Origin: Bacteroidota bacterium
GTDB lineage: Bacteria; Bacteroidota; Bacteroidia; Bacteroidales; F082
Direction of reading: 5' to 3'
Assembly: GCA_016715945.1 (NCBI GenBank)
Contig: JADJXJ010000001.1
Coordinates: 62,001-126,000, forward strand
Length of the DNA stretch: 64,000 bases
A model generated the notes under the pieces. It saw only the letters and a list, made by a program, of their open reading frames with translations, had not been told where the DNA came from and did no database searches. This document shows positions 9,243 through 16,135 of the stretch, in pieces. How positions within the stretch are numbered: the first letter of the stretch is position 1; each line of letters starts with the position of its first letter. Position numbers and translations under genes: made by a program.

Positions 9243-9370
9243 GCTGGTAACGATAAGCATTTTATTCATCGTTTCCCTGCAAATATAATCCAAAGGGGAG
9301 AGAAGTCAAGTACTTGCTGTGGGTTAAACAGAAAAACGTGGGAAATGATGAATAAAATGAAGTTGGACTA
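9243..9370. repeat. attC-like imperfect palindrome, right boundary
   Basis: Arms of 20 bp at 9258-9277 and 9340-9359 (CATTTTATTCATC...TTTCCC and its complement) pair with one mismatch around a 62-base loop. The site begins GCTGGTAAC, the exact complement of the GTTACCAGC at the inner edge of the left palindrome, and ends near GTTGGAC, which fits the GTTRRRY attC core. Confidence 0.4.
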
Positions 9371-9578
9371 AGCCGCCTGGCTATGGGTTTTCTATGAATG
9401 CTTTTTTCGGCCTGGCTGTTTCGGGGGTTACTTTAATTTGACTTTTTTCTTTTTCATAGATGTAAAGGATTGATAATCTTGGATTTTTTTTGTAGTCAGG
9501 GCATAGCAATCCCATGATGGCTGATGAGCCATTGAGATGATGGAAATTTGTCAATGAACGAAATGGGTAAATGCTTAT

Positions 9579-10748
9579 CTATCCGGGTTTCAACATACCG
9601 GCAACCTCAGCAGGTACAGGTTTCATGATTCCGGTTTTACATTTTGGGCAGAGCAAGGTGTCATTACCTGTGATGTTGCGCCATACTTCCAAAGCCGTTA
9701 ATCCCACAAGCGCCGGCAGGAAAGTAGCTTTATCAATAAGCTCAATACACCTGGCAAGCTTTTCTTTCATGTTGCACATGGCCATAAATCCGAAATACCT
9801 GATTTTATAGAATCCCTCTGGCAACACATGTTGCATAAAGCGGCGGATGAACTCATTTACATCAAGCGAGATTATTTTTCTCATACTTGCTGCCTTATAA
9901 TCTTTGTAAGAGAAACTGACTTTTTCATTTTCACACTGTATCAGTCTTTGATTTGAGATAGCAACCCTATGGGTGTAATTGCCCAGGTATTGAATCAGGC
10001 TGTGTGGGCCTGAAAAGGGTTTTTCGCAGTACACCACCCAGTTTTTGCTGTAGCATTGGGTTTTCAATGATTTAAAATCCTCAGTTGTATCCGGTAAACG
10101 AATCTGGCTGTTAGCAATGCCATGTTCAATGAGCCTGCAAAGTATGCCACGGAATACCTGGCTAAGGGCTTTTACCGGGAGGAAGAACTTTTTACCCGAT
10201 GCTTTCCATTCCATTTGATCCTCTGAAAGCCCTCCTGCCGGGACAATCATGTGTATGTGCGGATGGTACACCAGTGTTTGTCCCCAGGTATGCAAGATGG
10301 CTACCGCCCCGGCTTGTGCACCCAGAAACGCGGGGTTCAGGGCACACTGCAACAGGGCTTGTCCGGCAGCCTTGAAAAGTAAAGCGTATGCACTTTTCTG
10401 ATTCAGGAAAAAGAGCTGGTGCAAACAACGTGGGATCGTAAAAACCACATGAAAATGTTTTACCGGCGGCAGGTTGGCTGCCAGTTTATCAACCCATTGC
10501 ACTTTCTTAACAAACTGGCACTTGGGGCAATTGCGGTTACGGCAAGAGTTGTATGATGGACGCTGGTAGCCACAACTATCGCAGCGGTCAATGTGTCCGC
10601 CAAGTGCAGCGGTGCGGCAGCGGATGATGGCATCGAAAGCTTTTTGCTGTTGGGGGCAAAGCTGGTGATGTTGCAGGAATGATTTGGCATGGCTGCTGAA
10701 AATATCTGCAAGCTCAATGCGCTGGCGAGTATTTTGCATCGGATTCAA
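9579..10748 (-). CDS. tnpA: IS91 family HUH transposase
   Basis: A 389-residue Y1 transposase that nicks and joins single strands during rolling-circle-like transposition. An N-terminal zinc-binding domain is visible as C56-x2-C59 and C69-x4-C74-x2-C77 (CDSCGYQ ... CRNRNCPKC). The HUH metal site is HPHIH at residues 162-166. The likely catalytic tyrosine lies in the downstream segment YLGNYTHRVAISN. Length and order of domains match intact IS91 transposases. The start lies 3 bases after the stop of the full-length recombinase frame, so translation is probably coupled. No frameshift is seen. Confidence 0.95.
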   Translation of the reverse strand: MNPMQNTRQRIELADIFSSHAKSFLQHHQLCPQQQKAFDAIIRCRTAALGGHIDRCDSCGYQRPSYNSCRNRNCPKCQFVKKVQWVDKLAANLPPVKHFHVVFTIPRCLHQLFFLNQKSAYALLFKAAGQALLQCALNPAFLGAQAGAVAILHTWGQTLVYHPHIHMIVPAGGLSEDQMEWKASGKKFFLPVKALSQVFRGILCRLIEHGIANSQIRLPDTTEDFKSLKTQCYSKNWVVYCEKPFSGPHSLIQYLGNYTHRVAISNQRLIQCENEKVSFSYKDYKAASMRKIISLDVNEFIRRFMQHVLPEGFYKIRYFGFMAMCNMKEKLARCIELIDKATFLPALVGLTALEVWRNITGNDTLLCPKCKTGIMKPVPAEVAGMLKPG

Positions 10749-10751
10749 ACC

Positions 10752-11626
10752 TTACACATTCATGGAATCCAATGGAGAAACAACGCTGGCGGGGTTGATG
10801 GTTACCAGGTGAAGATACCCTGCAGTGGTTTTCAGTGAAGTGTGCCCGAGAAATTGCTGGATCAGCCGGAGGTTTACGCCTTTTTCGAGCAAATGGGTAG
10901 CAAAGCAGTGCCTGAGGGTGTGAAAGGAGATTTGTTTCTTAATGCCAGCTTTCAGGGCCGATTTCTTAACAATAGTGTTCAGGGTCTGATCTGCCAGGGG
11001 CTTTCCTTTTTTCCGCGGACTTCAAAAAGATAGCATGAAGGCCTTTCGCACTTATAATAATGCCTTAAGATCTCGAGGGTTTTTGTTGCCAGGATTGTGT
11101 AGCGGTCTTTCTTTCCTTTGCCCTGAACCACATGCACCTGCATACGTGCCGAATCAATGGCTGAAGGCTTTATCAATTGTACTTCCTCACGCCTGAGGCC
11201 GGAAGAGTATGCCAGCATCAAAATGGCACGGTGTTTAATGTTTTGTGTAACAGCGATCAGTTTTTCTATTTCGGCAAGCGATAACACAACCGGAAGCTTT
11301 TTGGTGCGCCGTGGGCGTTTTATTTTTATGTCCTCCCAGTTGTGTTTAAGTACATCGGTTTGCAAGATCTTAAAAGCGCTGATGTACTGGTTAACGCAGG
11401 ATGTGGAAATACCTTCCTGCGTGATACGCCGGTGAAGATAATCTTTGAATTGATTTGTTGTAATTTTGTCAATAGGCAGATGAAAGAAGTTTTCTACCTT
11501 TGACATCAGCTCGCCATAAGTATGTATGGTTCTTGGGCTGTAATTTCTGAGTTGCATCTCACGGAGAAGCCGCTCAACAAGTTGAGAATGATTCTTTTTC
11601 ATTTTGGTAAGTTTTAAAGTTTGCAC
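10752..11626 (-). CDS. tyrosine recombinase/integrase of the IS91 element, -1 frameshift
   Basis: The zero frame runs from 11626 to a stop at 10979 and gives 215 residues. It has the SAM-like core-binding N-terminal domain and the first catalytic Arg (SSGLRREEV, about residue 145), but no HxxR, His or Tyr box. Those lie in the -1 frame: HTLRHCFATHL, LGHTSLKTT and nucleophile TAGYLH, ending in a TAA at 10752-10754. The two frames join at AAAAAAG (11012-11006 on the minus strand), read as gga AAA AAG in the zero frame; slipping back one base there restores a product of about 291 residues, normal for the family. It may be programmed frameshifting or a lost A in an A run. Confidence 0.85.
11006..11012 (-). 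promoter_or_regulatory. candidate -1 ribosomal frameshift heptamer A_AAA_AAG
   Basis: On the minus strand the heptamer AAAAAAG is phased exactly as X_XXY_YYZ in the zero frame of the recombinase, and the -1 frame carries the missing catalytic half. No strong downstream stem-loop or upstream Shine-Dalgarno-like stimulator was recognised by eye, which weakens the programmed reading. Confidence 0.45.
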
Positions 11627-11647
11627 CCTAAAATTACCAGAATTTTA

Positions 11648-11667
11648 CCGCCTCCGAAAGGGGGCGG
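11648..11667. repeat. GC-rich hairpin at probable IS91 terminus
   Basis: CCGCCTCC (11648-11655) and GGGGGCGG (11660-11667) form an eight-pair stem, one a G-T pair, around a GAAA loop. On the minus strand a GAAC precedes it within a few bases, as expected for an IS91-type end. Equally it could be a terminator-like hairpin upstream of the recombinase. Confidence 0.4.
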
Positions 11668-11682
11668 TTTAGTTCAACTCGT

Positions 11683-11877
11683 TTATAGGTCTGACAAAAT
11701 CATCCTTATACTCCCAAAAATGGGTGTATATGTATGACCGCTCCAGGTTTTCTCTTGGTGAACAGCTATAAGGCTATTTGAAGAACCTGACATGGCCTGC
11801 ACTTTTAATACGATGCTCCCTGAATTCCTCATGCTGGTTTGGTGATCTACATTCTCCAAAGTTAAAATTTTCTCCAT
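11683..11877 (-). CDS. doubtful small hypothetical protein
   Basis: A frame starting MEKILTLENVDHQ and ending ...GSIRMILSDL, about 64 residues, stops about 9 bases before the probable IS91 terminus. No recognised domain, no visible ribosome-binding signal. It may be a chance frame or a remnant of a gene disrupted by earlier insertions. Confidence 0.2.
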   Translation of the reverse strand: MEKILTLENVDHQTSMRNSGSIVLKVQAMSGSSNSLIAVHQEKTWSGHTYTPIFGSIRMILSDL

Positions 11878-11929
11878 AATCCACGACAAAATGTTAACAA
11901 ATCACCATAAGCTTTCGTAGTGCACTTTA

Positions 11930-12830
11930 TGTCAATTATTTGCCAACTCCACTTTGCCCCAATCTCCCAAACATAACCTCCACCCACGACAAAATCTGTC
12001 GTAACCTAAATTTTTCCCCCTCGCCAAAGTCGCTCAAGTCGCCCCCTCGCTCAAGTCGCCCCCTCGAATCTTCAAATCATGAATCAGGAATCTTTGAATC
12101 CCCGCAACCCGCAACTCGCTAGCCGGAACTCTCGAATCTTTATCCTCAACAATGACCGCAGATGACACTGATCGGGCTGATTAACACGGATACAATCATA
12201 ATAACTACCGACAACTATAACAACCACCAATAACTACGACAACTCCAATAACCATAACACTTCCTTAACCCGCCACCAGCCACCCGCAACCCCTCGAATC
12301 TTCGAATCCCCGCAGCCCGTAACCCGCTTCTCGCAACCTGTCACCCCGTCACCCCGTCACCCCCTCGCCACCCGCAACCTGCAACTCGCATCTCCCAAAT
12401 CTATCTATCTCAACAATTGAACGCTGATGACACTGATCAGACTGATTTGCACTGTTTTTAATCCGTGACCATCAGTTCAATCTGCCTCATCAGTGTTCCA
12501 TCCTCAAGAACAGAATACACTTTACTCTGATCAGGCTGATTTTAGCGGATACAACCATGACAACCACCAACAACTACCGACAACTACGACAACTCCCGTA
12601 ACCCGCAACTCCTAACCCGTATCAAACTGCCCGCCACCCCTCGAATCTTTGAATCCTTGAATCATGAATCTTTGAATCCCCGTAACCCGCAACTCGCTAC
12701 TTGTCACCCAGTCTCCCCGTCACCCCGTCACCCCGTCACCCAGTCTCCCCCTCTCCCCCTCTCCCCCTCGCCCCTTCGCCCCCTCGCCCAGTCGCCCATC
12801 TTTAGAACCATTCTAACATCGTCTGCCAAC
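11930..12830. repeat. composite intergenic repeat region
   Basis: Three degenerate repeat types alternate. One is a GACACTGATCnGnCTGATT-like unit near 12155, 12427 and 12530, followed by cggatac. One is CAACAACTACCGACAACTACGACAACTCC-type sequence near 12205 and 12565. The third is a CGAATCTTnGAATCC / CCCGCAACTCGC unit near 12065, 12295 and 12640 that grades into CACCCCGT and CCCCCTCG short tandem repeats. The strand bias towards C-rich text is strong. No coding potential. Confidence 0.7.
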
Positions 12831-12864
12831 TGCCGTAATCTCTTGCAATACTGCCTTTTTTGCC

Positions 12865-12872
12865 TATTTTTG
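12865..12872 (+). promoter_or_regulatory. putative -7 box TATTTTTG for the peptide transporter
   Basis: TATTTTTG matches the Bacteroidota -7 consensus TAnnTTTG and lies 72 bases before the ATG. The -33 element is not clear. Confidence 0.45.
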
Positions 12873-12944
12873 CCTGCCTTCGGGCTGTTTGAATCGCAAA
12901 ACATATGATTATCAATAAGTAATAACCCAAAACCACACAATCAC

Positions 12945-14438
12945 ATGATGAAAGGACACCCAAAAGGATTGTTGCCGGCAGCTTTGGCCAATATGGGCGA
13001 GCGCTTCGGCTTTTACACCATGATGGCTATCCTGACGCTCTTCCTGATGTCGAAGTTCAACATCAGCGGCACAGAGGCCGGATCGCTGTACTCTATTTTC
13101 TATGGAGCCATCTACATCCTAGCCCTGGTTGGCGGTATCATCGCCGACCGTTTGCGCAACTACAAAGGCACCATCATTGCCGGCTTGCTCGTCATGACCC
13201 TGGGCTACCTGCTTTTGGCAACGCCCGCCCTCATCACCTCAAAATATATCGCACTTGCAGCCCTGCTGGTCATCGCCTTTGGCAACGGCTTATTCAAAGG
13301 CAACCTGCAGGCAGTGGTAGGTCAGATGTACGACAATGAGCAGTACCGCAGCAAACGCGATGCAGGCTTCCAGATCTTCTACATGTTCATCAACATAGGC
13401 GCCATGTTTGCCCCATTTATGGCCACCTGGGTGCGCAACACCTTTGTGAAGATGCAGGGCTACAGCTACAATGCCGAGCTGCCCGGACTCTGCCACCAGT
13501 ACCTTGATGGCAAGATGGCCGAAGACGTGGTGAGCGGACGTTTTACTGAAATTGCCACTGCCGTATCTGGCGGCAACGTTCCGGCCGACCTCACTGCCTT
13601 TGCACACCAGTACCTCGATGCCTTCAACACCGGTTTCCATTATGCTTTCCTGAGTGCCGTGGGTGCTATGCTTGTTTCGCTGGCCATTTTCATGTCCACC
13701 AAGAAACAACTGCCTTCGCCGGCAGCCAAATCGAAGACCGCCGTATCGAAAGAAGAAATCATGCAGGATGCAAAAGAAATCAAGCAGCGCATCCTGGCCC
13801 TGTTTGCCGTATTTGGCGTAGTTATCTTTTTCTGGTTCTCGTTCCACCAGAACGGCCTCACCCTGACCATGTTTGCCAAAGACTATACCCTGCTCGGCGG
13901 CTTGTTCCCTTCGGTCGAAATCTTCCAGTCCATCAATCCCATTCTGGTTGTGTTGCTCACACCCATCATCATCATCTTCTTCAATTTCCTTTCGAAGCGC
14001 GGCATTGAACCCTCCACTCCCAAGAAGATTGCCATTGGTATGGGCATAGCTGCACTTGCGTTTGTGGTGATGGCCATCGGTTCGCTGGGTCTGCCTTTGT
14101 ACAGGGATGTTGTCGAAATGGGCGGACTGCCTGATGCACAAAAAGTTACTCCCTGGTTGCTCTTCACCGTTTACTTCATCCTCACGGTGGCCGAGCTTTT
14201 CATCTCGCCTCTCGGACTGTCGTTTGTTTCCAAGGTAGCGCCTGCCCATATGCAGGGTCTGATGCAGGGCGGCTGGCTCACAGCCACAGCCGTGGGCAAC
14301 TTCTCGCTTTTCCTGGGCGCCATGATGTACGAAAACATCTCGATTTCCGTCACCTGGACGGTCTTTGTCATCGTGTGCCTCATCTCGATGGGCGCCATGT
14401 TTGCCATGGTGAAATGGCTCGAAAGAGTTGCAAAATAA
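12945..14438 (+). CDS. POT/PTR2-family proton-coupled peptide transporter
   Basis: A 497-residue inner-membrane symporter taking up di- and tripeptides with protons. The family signature near the N-terminus is MGERFGFYTM, a variant of ExxERFxYY whose first Glu is replaced, as is common in Bacteroidota members. About a dozen or more hydrophobic segments are visible, with a larger non-membrane insertion around residues 165-215. The start is supported by a promoter-like box 72 bases upstream and the conserved N-terminus beginning within the first 20 residues. A strong terminator follows the stop, so the gene is a monocistron. Sequence from here on is clearly GC-richer than the first 12 kb. Confidence 0.93.
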   Translation: MMKGHPKGLLPAALANMGERFGFYTMMAILTLFLMSKFNISGTEAGSLYSIFYGAIYILALVGGIIADRLRNYKGTIIAGLLVMTLGYLLLATPALITSKYIALAALLVIAFGNGLFKGNLQAVVGQMYDNEQYRSKRDAGFQIFYMFINIGAMFAPFMATWVRNTFVKMQGYSYNAELPGLCHQYLDGKMAEDVVSGRFTEIATAVSGGNVPADLTAFAHQYLDAFNTGFHYAFLSAVGAMLVSLAIFMSTKKQLPSPAAKSKTAVSKEEIMQDAKEIKQRILALFAVFGVVIFFWFSFHQNGLTLTMFAKDYTLLGGLFPSVEIFQSINPILVVLLTPIIIIFFNFLSKRGIEPSTPKKIAIGMGIAALAFVVMAIGSLGLPLYRDVVEMGGLPDAQKVTPWLLFTVYFILTVAELFISPLGLSFVSKVAPAHMQGLMQGGWLTATAVGNFSLFLGAMMYENISISVTWTVFVIVCLISMGAMFAMVKWLERVAK

Positions 14439-14457
14439 TTCCATCCAGCCTGGATGC

Positions 14458-14493
14458 AAAGCCCGTTGCCACAGGCAGCGGGCTTTGTTTTTT
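14458..14493 (+). terminator. rho-independent terminator after the peptide transporter
   Basis: AAAGCCCGTTGCC and GGCAGCGGGCTTT form a near-perfect stem with a short loop, followed by GTTTTTT. It overlaps the most upstream possible ATG of the next frame (14494), arguing for a later start of that gene. Confidence 0.85.
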
Positions 14494-14526
14494 ATGTCGG
14501 ATATTTGTAGCTTAAAAAAGGGGGAA

Positions 14527-15498
14527 ATGCAACAGATGCCGCAGCTTGGTAACTTTCCCTGGGGCGACAGCCGCAGGTTTCACAGCTATGCCAGCTGGTT
14601 TGGGCGAATTTTTGGCGGCAGGCTGCAAAAAATCAGTGTGGATGCCGGATTCACCTGCCCCAACCGCGACGGTTTGCTTGGCGTCGGCGGCTGCACCTTT
14701 TGCAACAACGACGCATTTCACCCCTCTTACTGTCAACCACAAAAGCCCATCCGGCAACAGATTGCCGAGGGGATGGAGTTTCACCGCCGGCGATACCGGA
14801 GGGCCAGGGGCTATCTGGTTTATTTTCAGTCGTACAGCAATACCTATAAGCCAGTGGATCAGCTCCGCGATATCTACAGTGAAGCTTTATCGGTCGAAGG
14901 GGTAAAAGGACTCGTTATCGGTACCCGGCCCGATGTGGTGGATGAAGACGTGCTGGCCTTGCTGAAGGAGCTTCAGCGTACGCATTTTATTATGGTGGAA
15001 TATGGGGTGGAAAGCATCTTTGACCAAACCCTGGAAAGGGTAAACCGCGGCCATACCTTTGCCGAAGCGGTGTCGGCCATCGAAGCCACAGCTGCAGCCG
15101 GTTTGCCATGCGGGGCACATTTTATGCTTGGTCTGCCCGGCGAAAACCACCAGATGCTCAGGCAGTATCCTGATGCAATTGCAAAATTGTCACTTACCAC
15201 CGTGAAGTTTCATCAGTTGCAGCTTTTCCGCAATACACCCATGGCACAGGAATATGCCGTAAACCCCGGTCAATTCCATCTCTTCCGGCTCGAAGAATAT
15301 ATTGATCTGATGGTCTTTATCGTAGAGCGTCTGCCGCCTTCCATGGTCATCGAGCGCATAGCCGGCGAAGTGCCGCCGCGATTTCTGGTCAGTCCGCTCT
15401 GGAGCCAGCTGCGCTACGATGAGGTGTTGCGCAGGTTCGAGGACGAATTGGAAGCGCGCAATACCTGGCAGGGGAAATATTACAATCCACAATGCTGA
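14527..15498 (+). CDS. TIGR01212 family radical SAM protein (YhcC-like)
   Basis: About 323 residues from the ATG at 14527; 14536 is an alternative with better spacing from GGGGG. The iron-sulfur cysteines are in FTCPNRDG followed by GGCTFCNN, the arrangement typical of the TIGR01212/YhcC group with a long gap before the final CxxC. Conserved blocks YFQSYSNTYKP, GTRPDVVDEDVL and GAHFMLGLPGE belong to the radical SAM barrel. The reaction of this family is not settled in what I can state; a role in RNA or protein modification is possible. It is followed after a short gap by the methyltransferase and hyp genes. Confidence 0.9.
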   Translation: MQQMPQLGNFPWGDSRRFHSYASWFGRIFGGRLQKISVDAGFTCPNRDGLLGVGGCTFCNNDAFHPSYCQPQKPIRQQIAEGMEFHRRRYRRARGYLVYFQSYSNTYKPVDQLRDIYSEALSVEGVKGLVIGTRPDVVDEDVLALLKELQRTHFIMVEYGVESIFDQTLERVNRGHTFAEAVSAIEATAAAGLPCGAHFMLGLPGENHQMLRQYPDAIAKLSLTTVKFHQLQLFRNTPMAQEYAVNPGQFHLFRLEEYIDLMVFIVERLPPSMVIERIAGEVPPRFLVSPLWSQLRYDEVLRRFEDELEARNTWQGKYYNPQC

Positions 15499-15558
15499 CC
15501 CTACTGTATGCGCAATGCCATGTACTGTGTTCTGACAAAAGGAAAAAACTAATCTCAT

Positions 15559-15566
15559 TACATTTG
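15559..15566 (+). promoter_or_regulatory. putative -7 box TACATTTG, close to a start codon
   Basis: TACATTTG fits TAnnTTTG and ends 5 bases before the methyltransferase ATG, so the transcript would be leaderless or nearly so. Confidence 0.45.
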
Positions 15567-15571
15567 CCTCA

Positions 15572-16135
15572 ATGGAATCCGACCGTATCCGCTGGAACGA
15601 AAAGCATGCCGCCAGGAATGGAAAAGGTGATCCCGACAGTTTCTTTCTTACACACGCCCATCGGCTTGTGCCCGGAAAGACCCTCGACCTGGCCTGCGGC
15701 AGGGGCAGACACACCGCCTGGCTGGCTGCCCAGGGTCACCATGTTACAGCCGTGGATATATCGGATGTGGCCATAGCGCATATCCGAACGCTCAGCATGC
15801 AAACCGGCCTGCCGATCGTTCCCGTTCAGGCCGATCTCGACCTACCCCGGGGCCTCTTCGATAACGATAGTTTCGACAACATCGTCTGCATCAACTTCCG
15901 GCCAGGCTCCGACCTGCTTACCGAGCTTGTGCGATGGCTCCGACCCGGCGGCTACTTCCTTTGGTGTTCGTTCAACGACTTGCAGGCGGCCATGAGCGGT
16001 TTTCCGCCCCAGCTGGTCCTGCATCCCCATGAGTTTGTGTACTATACCGGGCTGTCCTGCCTGGTGTATGAACGCTTTGAAGACCCGACCGGACATCGCG
16101 ATGGTTATCTCTTCCAGAAAATTGCTGCGCCATGA
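15572..16135 (+). CDS. class I SAM-dependent methyltransferase
   Basis: A 187-residue Rossmann-fold methyltransferase. Motif I is LDLACGRGRHTAWLA (about residues 34-48), then VTAVDISDVAIA for the acidic SAM-ribose contact and a post-motif FDNIVCINF segment. The substrate is not evident; the closest general shape is the TehB/UbiE-like small methyltransferases. The start is supported by a TACATTTG box 5 bases upstream. Its stop overlaps the hypF start in an ATGA, so it is co-translated with hypF, although hydrogenase maturation needs no such enzyme. Confidence 0.88.
   Translation: MESDRIRWNEKHAARNGKGDPDSFFLTHAHRLVPGKTLDLACGRGRHTAWLAAQGHHVTAVDISDVAIAHIRTLSMQTGLPIVPVQADLDLPRGLFDNDSFDNIVCINFRPGSDLLTELVRWLRPGGYFLWCSFNDLQAAMSGFPPQLVLHPHEFVYYTGLSCLVYERFEDPTGHRDGYLFQKIAAP

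Larger units (their letters stand above)
8910..9578. other. non-coding right flank of restriction island and left flank of the IS91 element
   Basis: No gene. The hsdM promoter must lie here. The stretch contains the right inverted repeat (8992-9101), a second attC-like palindrome (9243-9370), and a small hairpin ATGGCT/AGCCAT (9517-9532) between that palindrome and the transposase stop, which may belong to the end of the IS91-type element. Confidence 0.55.
9365..11690 (-). mobile_element. IS91-family element with HUH transposase and tyrosine recombinase
   Basis: Two minus-strand genes, a tyrosine recombinase followed after 3 bases by an IS91-type Y1/HUH transposase, make one element. Limits are approximate. 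A GC-rich hairpin (11648-11667) sits just inside a GAAC tetranucleotide as read on the minus strand, which fits the GAAC preference of IS91-type rolling-circle transposition. The opposite end is not resolved. No terminal inverted repeats or target duplications are expected for this family. Confidence 0.7.
11627..12944. other. long intergenic region between IS91 element and peptide transporter
   Basis: Apart from one doubtful small frame (11683-11877) no gene is seen. The first 60 bases hold the probable IS91 terminus. From about 11930 to 12830 the sequence is composite repeat and low-complexity DNA, and the last part carries the transporter promoter. Confidence 0.6.

Noticed and set aside
12700..12830. 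CRISPR-like or coding interpretation of the C-rich tandem repeats
   Set aside because: Units are short (7-9 bases) and degenerate, without spacers; the frames across them are low-complexity Pro/Ser text.
13290..14459. 389-residue open frame opposite the peptide transporter
   Set aside because: It is the antisense shadow of a well-recognised membrane transporter, with His/Gly-rich composition typical of shadows.
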